A stretch of 64,000 bases of DNA from contig DF236987.1 in the NCBI GenBank assembly GCA_000708835.1, positions 62,001 to 126,000 on the forward strand. Reading direction: 5' to 3'. The stretch is from Klebsormidium nitens (Eukaryota; Streptophyta; Klebsormidiophyceae; Klebsormidiales; Klebsormidiaceae). Below the pieces are notes generated by a model, which saw nothing but the letters and a program-made list of their open reading frames with translations, had not been told where the DNA came from and searched no databases. The position numbers and the translations under genes were made by a program. This document shows, one piece after another, positions 25,501 to 38,200 of the stretch (position 1 is the first letter of the stretch; each line of letters begins with the position of its first letter).

Positions 25501-28500
25501 TCGCAGATCCTCGTTGCTTCTCATGATTTCACGCGCGTGGTCGAAGTCGAAGTCGGAAATCTCCTGGCGCAGCCTCTCTAGGTTTGCCATCTGCAGGAAA
25601 CGAAACAGTCACACTCTTAAGTTTCATTCACGCTCGTAGAACATTCTTTCATAAGGCAGACCAAATTTGTACGCTCAAACTGACTTCTTCCGATGAACAA
25701 GATAGCGTGTCCCCTTTCAAATCCGTAGGCTGATTTGTTGAGCAGTGCCTGCAGCTTGAAGAAAGGGGCTCGCACACGTAATTTGAGCGGGTCCTACCTT
25801 AAACCGCAGGGCAGACTTATGGCCGTTAAGCACGCCGGTTGCTAACCACAAACCGACTGCATGGCTTGCACAACTTACTCTTAAGGCTTGCAAAAAGGAT
25901 GCTAAGACCCCAAGCAGGTCCGCAACAAAGGCGCTGAAGAAAAACTGCTCAAGACAGTGCCATGAAGCGGCTCAACAAGGGCGCGAGAAAAAAGTGAAAT
26001 GGTCCTCCCGCTATACGACGTAAGCAAGGAAGAAGAAAAAGCAGTTGCGGGGAGTCCCTACCATGAACCGCGGGACAACGTCGTGGTTGTTGAGCACGCT
26101 GGTCGCGTACTCGGCGCAGCTGCGCGCCGCGTCGAGCGTGAGGCAGGCGGGCGTGGAGAAGCCCCAGCACTCCACGTTGGGGTAGTCCTCGCGCAACACG
26201 TGGCCCGCCAGAATGGCGGTCGCTGCGCCTAGGCTGCGAACAAACATTGAGAGGAATCGTCAACAAAAGTTACACCAGTGGAAGAAGGGGCCAGAAGCCT
26301 TTCATCATTGCAGAGACCCGTGAGATGGGGGCACCAGAGCAGGATGACGGTCGCTGCGCCCAGGCTGAACAACGGAACGGAACACGTCAGCGGAAGGAAG
26401 ATAAGGACCGCGTCAGGTAAGCGCTGACGGAACTCTAGTGGGGGCCTCGACATGCAAGGGGGACAGACTCCTTCAGAGCTAATCAAGATCGATCTTAGGC
26501 CCTTGAATCGGAAACATTGCTCACACGAACACTATGCAAGCGCAAACAGAGCACAGGTTAACGGCAACACCGATTGAACTAAACCGAACTGGCCAGAGGA
26601 ACGAGCATGGTCGCGAAGAATCATTTGTATTGGACATACATCTTTCATCTTCTGGACTGGCTTGAGTAGTACTTTCAGCCGATTTTCTCCACCCCCTGAA
26701 CAGACGGCGCCCAATACCGATTCCTAAGGTTTAAAGGCTTCCAAAGCTTGTTAGAATTGTGCCCCACCTGTGGCCGACGCAGACCAGCTTCTTCCCCTTG
26801 TGGTCCTTCATCGCCTTGTCCACGCAATCGCGCGCCTCCTCCAGCACGCCTTTGCTCGCGTGCACCAGCCCCGCGTGCGCGCGCCTGAAGATAGGTTGTG
26901 AGTATAAGACTACTTTCTTCTTCTTCGCGGTTCAATTGTGCATGTCTAGAAGTCTCACCAACGCTTAAGAGTTTTTTTGGGAATCCGATCCGAGTTGCAC
27001 TCAGCGTTGCCAACCCTCCAGCACGCCTCTGCTCGCGTGCATTGCCCCCGCATGCGCGCGCCTGTGTCGGGTTAAGGTCACGAGGTTCGTCCAAATCTTG
27101 CGTGGTACGGACGTATGTCTCTAGATTCCGGCAACAGTTCCAATTTTCGAATGTGGTTTCAACGTTGCGAACTCCTCCGAAAAAACTTTTGCTCGGGTGC
27201 ACCAGTCCCGTGTACATGTTTCTAAACGCCTCACCAAGGGTTGCAATTCTACTCGAATCAACAATTTGTTCTGGTGGTTCGAGTGTGTGCGGCTATAAGG
27301 TCGAGTAGGCCAAACGAGCAACACAGGCCTACCAATTTTGGTTATCTCGACCGATGTGTTGAGCCCACTTGAAAGAATTGAATAAGGCAAAAAGTGAACT
27401 TTGTTTGACAACGACTAGACCTGTAGGCCGCCTGTAGAAGAAGAAGCGATGCTGCCGCACAAGGATGAGTGGTGAGTACGTCTTTCAAAACAGATGACTC
27501 GTGCGTTCTATTAGCGACCCTCTTGACGGGGCCGAGGATGGCGCCGTCGAGCAGTCTGACACGTGGATGCTTCCTTTAAGTAACAGACGCAAAGCGTGGC
27601 AGGTTTTGACCTGACCGCATTCGAATCCAAAATAACCCGGCGTCTGAACCAAGCTTTTACTAAACGAAACCAGCAGAATATCGAAAGCACGACATTTGCG
27701 ACCTGGATGGGGGTGTCAAACAACGTAATCCAGGACTCAGCTCAGTGGGGATCCAGAATAACAAAATCTACTTCTGGTTCATCGTTCCCCCTGAATCGAC
27801 CGAAATTTGGTCCCAGATTCGAACCCTCCCGAATTCAACTGAGGAGCACATGATAACAGCGAGTCCTACAGATTTCTTCTTCCAGATAGTAAAAGTTGAC
27901 AGCTTTAAGAATAAGCGGAGCGTCCAATTGTCGACTAAGAGTAAAGTCTTGTCTCCCGACATAAACCTTTTGGTCCTAAATCTGCCAGTCTGCTCACCCT
28001 GCCTTAAAATCGACTGGCTCCGCCGCAGCGTTAAGCAGCATGTCCGTCATGTCTGCGGTTCCTCGGACGGCCAACACGACGGCGTTGAAGGGGCCGTCGA
28101 TCGCAACCACGAAAGCGGGCCTGCAAAGTATGACTGCTGGCATGAGTACGTTCCCAGTGCTCCAATAATGGCGTTCACGCAACCTCTTCAATGTCGGACA
28201 AAGTGCTTCAATGATGTTCGTCCACGCATCCTCTTATGTGCCGGACAAAAAGAACCATAATTTGGAGTAGGGAAACACAACTGAGAAAAGTGTACTGACG
28301 GCCGGAACCCATGTAAAGATTCGAGGGGCCGGGCCACTGCATTTGGGACTCGCTCTCAGATGGATACATTTGCAGACTGGATGTATACGCATCCGTGAGA
28401 CTGCCCGCAAAGCCCAATTCGTGCGCTGGCAGGTTCTAGCAGACCCTCCCTTGCTTACGACATCGTATAATGCTAGTGAAATGAGAGTCTTTCACCAACA

Positions 28501-30024
28501 GGAAAGCATCACTTCAAAACATCTCTCAGCAGTGAGCAGAGTGGAACACTAAGCGGCCGGCTTACCGCATTGCGTCTGAATTTGACTCTAGGTTGCAACA
28601 CAAAAGATTCGACTCGGGCATGGCCGTTTGAATGGACCACTGGGCGGGGGACGGGGCATACACGGCCTCAGCCATAACCCGCCAATGCTGCAATGACATG
28701 TGGCACTGTGTCAGAGACGAAACCGAAAGAAGATGTCACAGAATCAGTGCCTGTTTGCGGCCTCGCATTACAATATTTCTGTTCCTCACCGGAGGAAGAG
28801 ATCAGACTTAAACCGTGGGATAGAGGAAGTGTGAAAAAATGTAACTTTGTTGCAGTCAGTTCGCCGTCATCAAGTGATTCACAGCAACGATGAACAACTT
28901 GATGGCGTTTTCAATAAAGAGAAATGTGTAGGTCGAATAGCCTTTCAAGGTTTTCCGTTCCAAGTTTTACTGTGACCAAGCTTTCCTTAACTTCACTTCA
29001 CAAACACAAGGAGGTTCTGTGTGAAAGGAGGAGTTTTCACCTGCGCTTGTAGCAGCCAAAGCGCGTCCTTGGCTTCTGGCGCCGGTTTGCCAGGGACTGC
29101 AGGAGTCTCTTCCTCGCTGACCTGGAGACGAGTGGAAGTGTTTCTGGGTCTCAACCATTCAGAAGCATATGTTTGCGGAGTAGCGCTCCGCTTCTTGGAA
29201 CTGGACACACTAAGGATGAAAGAAGCAGTCGGTCGAGTTGCATAAGCTGACCATAAATGAGTCCAGACCACAATATGATCTTTCTCATCTTAGAGAATTT
29301 CCGCTCTGGGCCTCTGAGCGTATTCGGAGGCGAACCTCATTCACAACCCTTACTACTGAAGAAAGCACGAACTTGAATAAAAGAACCTCATTCGCACTCC
29401 GGTTGACGACAATGTCGCAAAAAATCACCTCGTCGCCCAGACATACACTGTCTTACAGAACAAATTGAAAGAAAACCCAACACTTGCCCCCATCTGCAGC
29501 TACCCTGCTTTCTACCCGTTGAATTGGTTCCTATCGACTCCCTGAGACTGCCACATGTACGACAGCAAGAGACCAGAGGAGGCACTGTGCCAGAGGTCAG
29601 TGCCATTGCCCAATGCTGACAAATGAGGCCAACTTTGGGCTCAGACCCCATATGAAAAAGTTTGCCGTATCCGTGCATGCACCCAGTTTTGAGCAGGGGG
29701 GTTCAGACCACCCGTTCTTACTTGTTTCTCTGTTAAAAAGTTTCCTCACCTGAAGAACTCGAAGGGGTCTGGAGAAACAACAAGGATACAATCTGCATAA
29801 GACTCGCTTACCTTGGACATTGCAGTGAGCGCCAGCAATGTGTCGTGCAATGAGAAAGCCCCCACATTGTTCTGCAGCTGACTCGCCCCCTTGGCAACCA
29901 ACTCCAACGGCGACGGTTGCCCGGACGAATCGGGCTTGGTCCGCCGCAGCAACTTTTGCACAAGGATAAATGCACCGCTTCCCCCAACCACCAGAACCAC
30001 TGCCCTTCTCAAGATGAACGCCAT
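22595..30024 (-). CDS. Class 3 lipase, sn1-diacylglycerol-lipase-like
   Basis: Predicted serine hydrolase of acylglycerols, membrane-anchored. Ten exons in gene order: 30024-29812, 29121-29041, 28687-28566, 28120-27998, 26884-26768, 26233-26062, 25590-25418, 24611-24486, 23802-23588 and 22737-22595. All phases match and sum to 494 aa. The start is the ATG at 30022-30024. Residues 8-26 form a hydrophobic anchor. Family marks follow in order: PAFVVAID and VVLAVRGTADMTD (oxyanion region), the nucleophile elbow GHS|LGAA, split by an intron inside the Ser codon, then HDVVPRF with the likely catalytic Asp, LYPPGKLLVL, and VMSDHMM near the end with the likely catalytic His. This is the pattern of plant sn1-DAG-lipase-like and calmodulin-binding lipases. 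The acceptor of exon 9 lacks a good pyrimidine tract and is the least certain boundary. Four exons have decayed partial copies in the adjacent upstream intron (separate entries). It shares a 462-bp divergent spacer with the 5-FCL-like gene. Confidence 0.85.
23091..23560. repeat. Diverged 40-55 bp tandem repeat array in a lipase intron
   Basis: Six to seven imperfect units follow one another, each with a CACAACC-like start, a CTGATGGGGGATCCCTC-like core and a TTTCCTCGT-like end. Unit starts fall near 23093, 23190, 23297, 23337, 23392, 23443 and 23496. The array lies in the last intron of the lipase gene and encodes nothing I recognise. Confidence 0.6.
23890..24030 (-). repeat. Decayed copy of lipase exon 9
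   Basis: It matches 23670-23812 with an offset of about 218 bp. AGGCCGTG, followed one base later by CCGTACG, appears at 23683 and at 23901, and further blocks around the exon 5' end correspond. It lies upstream of the functional exon in gene orientation. Frame and splice signals are degraded. Confidence 0.6.
24059..24088. repeat. Perfect two-copy 15-bp tandem repeat
   Basis: ACTCGAGAGCGCTTC occurs at 24059-24073 and 24074-24088 without mismatch. Confidence 0.92.
24655..24768 (-). repeat. Partial copy of lipase exon 8 with its acceptor
   Basis: On the minus strand this reads TGCAG followed by a frame beginning ILG, parallel to the functional exon at 24611-24486, which begins ILGKLVPFKKRHNHK. 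The copy keeps the acceptor and the same phase and stays open to a stop near 24655, but lacks the PPGKLLVL end. The offset is 153 bp. The intron flank is duplicated too: CACAGAGCG/CGCAGAGCG blocks lie near 24641, 24795 and 24840. It may be a dead copy or an alternative last exon. Confidence 0.65.
26338..26373 (-). repeat. Partial copy of the 5' end of lipase exon 6
   Basis: On the minus strand the acceptor and first about 30 bases of exon 6 (TTGTTCGCAG then the LGAA codons) recur as TTGTTCAG plus a nearly identical stretch encoding SLGAATVIL. The offset from the functional exon is 131 bp. Confidence 0.7.
27013..27062 (-). repeat. Partial copy of lipase exon 5
   Basis: On the minus strand it encodes a relative of the RAHAGLVHASKGVLEE segment at the start of exon 5, again just after a CACAG acceptor-like site. 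The offset is 177 bp. A third, more decayed copy (YTGLVHPSK-like) lies at about 27184-27218. Confidence 0.7.
27184..27218 (-). repeat. Third, more decayed copy of lipase exon 5
   Basis: On the minus strand it reads as YTGLVHPSKSFFG, resembling AHAGLVHASKGVLEE of the functional exon at 26884-26768. The offset is about 334 bp. Confidence 0.5.
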
Positions 30025-30486
30025 CGGAATGGCGTGCAAGTCTAGCGGAGTGCCAAGGGAACCTATGCACGGTTAGTGCATGGATGTTTGAAGGAGAGAT
30101 CAGCTCTCAAGATGCCAAAAGACTTCTCTCAGCAGGCACGCTTCTCATTTAGCTCCCAACTCCTCCACCTCCTCAAGTTGCCCCACACATGGTACCAAAC
30201 AAGTGGCAATGCCAGCTGGCTGTACGCGGGTGTTTATTCTGTTTCAAACGCCCCCAGCCAGTGAGGGGAACGATGTGGCAAAGCTTACTGCCGTCGATAT
30301 GAAAACCATGTCTATCGGAACCGGTGATTGAAGCAAGCCAATTATCCCACCCCCTAGAATACAATCCGTGAACCTTGATCAGCACTAAGAAAGAGCTGCT
30401 GTACATACTACATGATGATGTAGCCCTTCTGAATGCCTGGCTGCAGCAAATTCACGACTTCCCGACAGCAAGCACTTCAACAGGGC
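30025..30486. promoter_or_regulatory. Divergent spacer between the lipase and 5-FCL-like genes
   Basis: The two start codons (30024 on minus, 30487 on plus) are 462 bp apart and point away from each other, so both promoters and both 5' UTRs must lie here unless there are upstream non-coding exons. I see no clear TATA box or shared motif. Confidence 0.5.
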
Positions 30487-33400
30487 ATGGCGTCCACTTC
30501 GTCTTTCTTGCAGCCTTGCTCATTGCCCCAGGTCTTTGGCTCCCATCCTGCGACGCGGTCCTCTTCGATCAGAGTGCCCTTGGTTGTCAGCGCTTTTGCG
30601 CCATTTGACCAATCCCCAATAACGCCCCGAAACTTTCGGACTACTGAAAAAGCTCGTCACACATTCTCAAGCAGGAAAGCGTATAACTGCAGCAAACCAT
30701 TTTTTCTTCTTGGGAAAGTCGCACTGGCATCGAGTTTTGTCAAGATTGCAAGACTCTGCTCAAACAAAAGCTCAAAGCATTTTCTCAGGGGGTTGGCAGG
30801 TAGCGCAGCAAGCTTGCAAATGTCCATTGATGTGGCGCAGTATGACAAGGAGCGATTAGAACTGGACCAGCAGGTCAGTTGGTCGGCGACTCATACAATC
30901 ATACTTTTCTTGCTTTGACAGGGCCAGAGCTCGCAGACAAAACTTAGTACCACCATTGAGGCAGCAGATCAAGGATTTGACTCCAAAGATTTGCATGTCG
31001 ATTGTTGCATCTAGGATTTGGTACTGGCCCATCAGCCGCTGCGCGTTCGCTTATCACAAATGATGTGCTTCCATTGCCTCAACTGAAAGCTCTGGACACC
31101 GACTTGGGTTTCACATCGATGAATGTTGTCCAGAAAACTAGGATCTGCCAGTCACCTTGACACGCGTCATCACCATGGTGGACACCTTTTTGATTGGCTA
31201 CATCGCGGACCTCAGCAAGCGGTCCACCACACCTTCCGTACCCTCTCACTTACAACTTCTTTGCACCAATGATCCGATAGCAACTCACAGCTCATTTGTG
31301 CTTCCATTAGTCTGTCAGCAGCACTGAAAACGCCCCAGAATATTCAAAGGCTTAGCTTCCCATCTTACCTCTTTGTCGACATCTCTGAAGAACTCTAATC
31401 TATCTGTCCGCCTGTTTTTGAAGACCTGTGACCTAGTTTTCATGTCATGACCCATAATCTGCACGTCACCAGGCTACAACCTCATTGTCTGCAAGACTCC
31501 CTGTTCCGTTCACACTGGCGGCATCACCAGATCATCCAGGATTTCACCATCTGTGAATACAAATCTCTCGTGTGCAGGCTCGAGATGAAATGCAGGCGCA
31601 AGCGGCTCTCGCGTCCAGCAGTGAAGACGAAAAGCCGGGCGCCTGGAAGTGGGCCATCCGGAAGAGCATATGGGACAGAATGGAGAGCGAGAACATTGCC
31701 GCCAACCCTCGGCCAGTGCACCACCGCATCCCAAACTTCGTCGGGGCGGACAAGGCGGCAGATCAGGTGAAACTTTGAGACTCTCCTTTTCCTGTGAATG
31801 GCAGCCGAACGTCATAAGGCTAATGAACCTTTGGCTCCGTGCAGAGGTGTTCAACGTTTCAAGCCTGCGGGGCGCTCCAGCGGTCCTGCTTCTCCAACTC
31901 ACTTTTAGACTCACTGCCAGCAATCTGCCCTCCTGTGAACGATGCCTGTACTTTACTCTCCTGATGCCATGCACTCATCGCAATTGCGTCAGTCCTTCAA
32001 CGTGTCGCGCTTACTCCAGCCAATTTGTTGCTGATGTGCAGCTGGCCACCCTTCCCGAATATGTCTCCGCAAAGTGCGTCAAAGTGAACCCGGACACGCC
32101 CCAGAAGCGTGTGCGCTACCTTACCTTGACAGGTGGGTGTCTCTTGGCTGCTCTTCTCGTTGCCCCGTGCGATCCTGTCTGTTCTGCATTGCCCTTTCCT
32201 TCGTTAATCAACAACAGCGTTCCCGGCTCTCTTTTTATCTTCAAAGAGCTGCTGATTCTAAATTGCTTTTGAGCATATTTTTTGTCGTCCTTAACTTTGC
32301 TTACATGATTGCCACTGGTTTGGAACCATTGTACGTATTATGTTGATCCGCAAGCATACACTAAAAGCTTTTAATCAAGAACATATCGAAGCAGAAGCTT
32401 TCCGAGCTTCTTGGTTTCAAAGCGATGAGTACGGGTTAGGCCACGCCTTTCATGCGAACGGAGCGCTTTTTTTAGGTCGTGTCACCACCCCGCTGCAGCC
32501 ACATGACCCACGAATGAATGTTCTCGCAGCTCATGACAAGATTGCGAGCTCAAGCCCGCGTCTCCGTGTCTGTACACAAGACTCCAGGGTTTATGTCAAC
32601 AATTTAAGAACGAGCGAAGTGCAACAACGGGCAGCGATCATCTTGCAATCAAGCACTTAAGGCGTGAAGATCTACCTCGGGAACCATTGTTTTTCAACCC
32701 CCTGCAGATGGCAAGCTGCTCCTCACTCCGCAGCCCCGTTTGCGCACGGGCTTCTTCTCCAGCCTAGTTCTTTCCAGCATCCCAGAGGGCGACATCAACA
32801 CGGCGTGCACCAGTGCTGGGGTCGCCAAGTACGGGACGCCGCTCGATTTGGACGACAAGGTTAAAGTTGATTTGTTGGTCATCGGCTCAGTCGCGGTGGA
32901 TCCCAAGACCGGTGCGCGGCTGGGGAAGGGAGAGGTGCGTTACGGATTTTTAAAAATCGCTTTTTCGTGTAGTCAGCTCTCTCGTCTGGCACTTCCTTTG
33001 GCAGTACGTGCGTCTCGAAGACATCCCGTCTTTTCTTCTTGGAAGCTTAACTGTAGACGGAGGCAGGCAATGGTCACCTATCCCCACTCGGTGTTCTTAC
33101 GTTTAGAAACGCCTCAGAAGTACCAGGAGACTGAGAAGTGAATTCGTAACTTGTGTGACTCGAGCTCAATCCGAGCCCCCATTCGATCTTCCAGATGAGA
33201 ACTCAGCAAGATGTGCGCAAAAGAAAAAGTCGGTCAGCAACGTTACGGCCTACGACGTTTGTCATGACGCGCAACAGCATCAGAGCATCGTTCTAGCAAC
33301 CCGAATTCAACAGTTGAAGAGCGAGAGCCACGTCATTGATTTGCCACGATGGTCTAAAAATGTCGTTCGCGCCGGTTCCGCTTTGCAGGGTTTCGCCGAG

Positions 33401-35211
33401 TTGGAGTACGGAATGCTCCGCTGGATGGGAGCCATCGATGACGACACCCTGGTCGTCAGTTCGGGTGAGCCGCGACTCTAGTTCCTCGCTCGCGTTTACG
33501 TTGACCAAGGGCGAGGTCAACAAAGGGCCAGCCTGACTGATACAAGTCAGTTGATTGACGGGAGAAATGGGTAGGCTTGCTTCGGGGGTTTAGGGTGGGC
33601 ATGGCTGTGAAGCACGTCAATCCCCTGGTTCGAGGTCTCAGTATCGTTTGTGGCCTCGAGCACTGTCCTTGTTCGACTTGACGTTGAGAAACGTCTCGAC
33701 TCCGACGCCTTGGAAGTCCTGACCCGATGCCGAAAATCCAGAACTCTTGGGAGTTCCTTGGTCAGTAGAGTGCCAAGTAATTTTCAGATTTCAGAGGATC
33801 GAGGTGGCCAACGGTCAAACATTCCGGGGTGAAATTCAGGGATCGTGAATGGAGCCTTCAGGTCGGTCCTGTAACGAGTTTGATTCCAGTTCATCGTCAA
33901 ATTGAACAAGACCTTTGAGAGTATAACATCGCAATCCGCCAGCATCGATTGAATCGCCTCGATGGACATTGTGGGATCTTTTCACGACTCTCTGCCATTC
34001 CCTTGGTGTATCGTTGCGCTCTGACATTTTATAACTTTGCCACTACACCAGCCTTTGTGACAGCATATCCTTTTGATTGCGTTGCCTCCTGTAGGGTTGT
34101 CCCTCCCATCAGCTTCACCGAGATAACGTCTTTCTCCGGAGAGCTCATCTTTGCGTCTTTGAGCCGCAACGGTCGACCTCTGTTCAAAATCCCTGGGTTC
34201 GGTTGATGGAAAATGAAACGATAAGCGCGACCGGACCTGGCGTGCCTTCTTTAGCGCACGTGACCTCATATGACGTCATCTTTTTGCTGCAGTCCACGAC
34301 TGTCAGCTGGTGGACAACATCCCTGTGGAGAAGCTGCTCATCCATGACGTCCCGGTTGACGTCATCTGCACCCCGAGCCGCATCATACGTGTTCCGCCGA
34401 GCATACCCAAGCCGCAAGGTAAGTCCAAACCCAGGGCAACTTTGTACAAATCATACTAACCCGCTAGTACCTATGGCAAATACGCTGACGCCAAGGAAGA
34501 TGGTAGCAAGCCTGTAGCAACCCAATCGCAGGCGCACTGACAGAGCGGGGAATGTCTAACATCCCCTCACCTACTGGAGCTTCTGGAGGTATTCCTTTCT
34601 GCCAGGAAATCCTTGTTAAAAGGGTCTGTACACCACACAGCAACGGAGGCGGCTCCGCAATATTCAGTCTTCTCATAAGGTTTGGCAAGTTGCTCATCCA
34701 ACCTTGACGTTTGTATTCCCTTCCGGTTGTTCATAGAGTCTGGATAGATTCGAGTCAATGAAGTCACTGCCGTAAACGAGTGAAGCTAAAAAAGGGGTGA
34801 AATCCCCCCTGGCAAAGCGACGCTATTGTATTTGCGAAGAAATTCCGAGTAAGTCTGTTTTCTTTATCTTCGCTCCAATCCCCTGCGGTTTTAGGGTTTT
34901 TAGGGTATTAGAATTGAGAATTCGCGCTTGCTTGAAAGTCCTGACGTCCGCCCTTGCTGTTTGCAGGCATCTACTGGGACCGCCTTTCTCCTCAAAAGCT
35001 AGCCCAAGTACGAGTCCTCCAACAACTGAAAGCGCGTATTGAAAAGGAGACGGGTCAGAAGCTGCCGAGCGGCCCGGACGAGGAGCTTCCGCCCACTGCC
35101 AAACGGAACAAGCGGAGAGGACCGGAACGGAACCAGCGGAACGAGTCTAGGGGCGGAAAGGCGGGGAGGGACATCTGGCGGCGGGAACGCAAGTCTGAGG
35201 CAGGCGACTGA
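30487..35211 (+). CDS. 5-formyltetrahydrofolate cyclo-ligase-like protein (COG0212 / MTHFSD-type), plastid-targeted
   Basis: Seven exons join in phase: 30487-30873, 31578-31766, 32042-32132, 32708-32934, 33389-33464, 34293-34418 and 34967-35211, giving 446 aa. Exon 1 starts with ASTSSFLQP and is Ser-rich, as in a transit peptide. The core has the marks of the plant 5-FCL-like clade: [53 protein letters not shown] and [13 protein letters not shown]. True 5-FCL turns 5-formyl-THF into 5,10-methenyl-THF; the COG0212 paralogues lack that activity in reported tests and are tied by genome context to thiamin metabolism, so the reaction stays open. The last exon ends in a Lys/Arg-rich tail of about 50 residues, a possible nucleic-acid-binding or disordered extension. 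The ATG at 30487 was chosen for its transit-like sequence; the frame is open further upstream. Confidence 0.87.
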
Positions 35212-38200
35212 TGTGAGGGCGTTCAAGCGACGTCCGGGAAAACGGTACCACAGGTGAGGGCTAGAGGTGCTTCGCCCAAGCTGTTGTTGACAAGAATCGG
35301 ATGTTGACTATGGTGGGACTTAGTCGATTGCAGCGCATATCAAACATCGAGTCAAGTTCCCACCCTCGAGGCTCCGAGGAGTTCGATCTGCACCAACTAC
35401 CGGGTGAAAGTGCGGAGTTACGCTTACTTTCCGATTCAACACTCCGTTTCGTAGAACTGTCGAAGTGTTCGGATCGAGGTCCTCCGAGACTCAAAATACA
35501 CTCTCTCTTGACAGGTCCGGTCCAAATAGTTCTGCGCAGGCTTTCCGGCTGCAACTATGAGTGTCTTCGGGTGGAATCGTTTTCGTAGCACAGGCTGCTG
35601 ACGAATTGTCCCAATCGCTGCCGCAGCTTGCGACTTCTCGCGACGCTTCTTGTGCGGTCAGCTCCGCTTTGCGCCCGATCAACCACCTTGAAAACCTTGG
35701 AAGGGTGAGGTTCTTCGCTCTTTTTCTAAGAGAGGTGCCCGAAGCGCGCTCTTTTCTATGTACATCTAGTTGCCAGTCTTCATATCGTACTGCCAGCTCA
35801 AGAGTTTCGCTCACTGTTTGATAAGTAACACCTTTGGAGCCGTTTCGAGGGGCTCTTAGCATTGGCCTTCTTCGACGTGAATGCAGAGCCTGCGCGACAG
35901 CTTACGTAGAGAGGGATGTCTCAAGGAGTCGATCATATAGGTCCGAATTTGCAGTGGACCGACTAATTAGGACTAGGCCTGAGCACTTGCATGCAGTGGG
36001 CGAAAGGTTACGAACCTAGTTAACGTACGGTATGTAGGATGCGCTTGCACTTGAAAGGCTGCACTTAGCATCGTAATATGCGGTGTCAAGGGTAGAGTTC
36101 TCTGGGGTCTGAAGCCTGTACAACCTGCCTGAAGGTCCTCCTTTAGCAAACGGTTACAATCTTGACTGAACCTTTTTGTGCGCCTTGAGGACTGGTGCAA
36201 CGTTCAGAAGGAGGCAGTCAAGTCAAACCGTCCTTATACTTGCAGCATCTACAGCAGATTTGCACGACAAAGACAAAGGCATCAATAAGCTACATGCCAG
36301 TCAGACTCCTCGAGTTCAGGCTCACGTGTACAGAAATGCGACAATACCGTAGCATGAGTGCTCTCGCTTCAAGGTGTGATGCGAATGTCGTACCTGGATA
36401 ACGGAAAACAGACTCAGAACATTGACAGGCAGATTAATGTTTGCAGCTAGCTCGAATGCTACCGTCTCCAAGTTATTCCAGGTTGCGTGCTGCGTGATTG
36501 CTTTCAATGCAGTACATGAGCGCGCGCGCTTCGGAATGCTTGTGGCCGGGCATGCACGCCTCCACACACGCATACTAATCGCACCACTTAGTGATGACTC
36601 CCGGATTGAAGCTGCTTCACCGAACTGAATATAATGAAAATTGCATAGACGGGCGGCCGTTACCGTCGTTTCAAATACAGGCTCTATTCTAGATTCTACC
36701 GTACTACCGCATGTAGCTGGCCGGCCCAGCATATCATAAAGCACATGCAGTGTGTGGCAGCGAGATGCGTAGAGGATGGCCGGTCCGCACATGCAACATG
36801 GACGTGTCAACTTGGAACTTATGTGGACTGAGTCTCAGTCCAGTGCTGCATATTCTGCCGGGCAATTGCCTGTATATACCGCGTCCGGAGGCCTCAAAAA
36901 TGGCCGTGAACTTAGGTCCTCTAACATCATATATGTGCATACTGGTACGTACATACTATGTACCGTAAACTGGATGCGCTTGTTCGAAATTCCTCCCTAG
37001 CTGCCGTCTCTGATGCATGTTCATATACCCGGTGTAGTATACGTCAAAGTCGATCAGTGGGCCGCGGGAACATGCACATGGTCGAAGACAGACGGTTCGA
37101 AGGACTTAGCATGCAATCACTTAATGCTGCGTTTCTATATCAGCCTGGCTGGCGTGGCGCGCGCAATGAACTCGTAGCTAGTTTGATACTTCATGCACGC
37201 GTCAAAGCACGTCGTCTTAGTTCAACATAAACATGGCAACTTTCTTACGTGACGTCGTTCAATTGATCCCGACCATTGACTACTTCAAAAGTGGAAGAGT
37301 ATAAGTCCGACAGCGCAAGTATAGCTCAGGTTTAAGATCGATCAGCCGGTTTCGGAGTATGGTATAATATGGATATCCCTTCCACAATCGTTATAGTAGG
37401 ACAGAAGCTGCAATTTAGAACCGTCCCAACTTGCTTAAGCATCTCTTCCTCGAGGATCAGTGCATACACACCTTGTCTTTACCTTATTATGCATTTAAAA
37501 CCCTTTGCCCTGATCAAATTGTTGCTAGGAGAGTTTGGTATTAAACTTCTGCACGCTTCCCTTTTCCAACGACAGTGACTTCGACTGCGCCGTGTGGCTC
37601 TTATAGTTGCAACCACCTCGACTATTTCATTTGCGCTCGGATCTGGCCGTTGTATACATCCACTCCTAGAAGGCTAGGACGGGTCTTACAAATCACCCGT
37701 CCAACCCTTATCTAGCGTCTCCGGTTGCCCAAACTCAAGTTCCCTGTCGCTTTATGATTACTCACCACCCTCATACTTACAACCTATACGAGTAAACGTC
37801 TAGAAGTACACTTTATATGGCTGCTATTCATGCCGTCTCGGTGCCACTGCTAGTGGACCGTTGTGTTCAAGCTGGGAGCTTGGTTTCGGCCTCTGCAAAT
37901 GCATCTATCCAACGTCGGCCGCCACGTGGTCCTTTAAGCCCGCCACACTTCTACCGCAACCCTCAATGTACCTCTACTAAATTTGACTCCCTCCGTCAGC
38001 AATACTGCCAGAGATGATCCGCGCCCGCTTACAAGGTGCGCCCAATACCATAATCACACATTCTTATGCAGTGTCTAAAGTTTTGACTCTCCAGATACAA
38101 ATCAATTAACGCCTCTCCTACCTCGGGTTAACTTTCCGATCGGGACCACCGACGCCCACAGCTGAAGCGTCCACTGAGACGACCCGTGTCAAGTTAATCG

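Noticed and set aside
26675-27217. 180-residue open frame on the minus strand
   Set aside because: It is in the wrong frame over the real exon 26884-26768; its apparent repeats (ARGAGAREQRRAG) are frame-shifted readings of exon 5 and its copies.
28294-28435. Exon-like stretch on the minus strand (HELGFAGSLTDAY) as an extra lipase exon
   Set aside because: Its phases do not fit the neighbouring exons, whereas 28687-28566 joins 28120-27998 directly in frame and restores the conserved RPAFVVAID segment.
33620-33660. GGTTCGAGGTCTC stretch as the T-arm of a tRNA
   Set aside because: No matching acceptor, D or anticodon stems could be paired around it.
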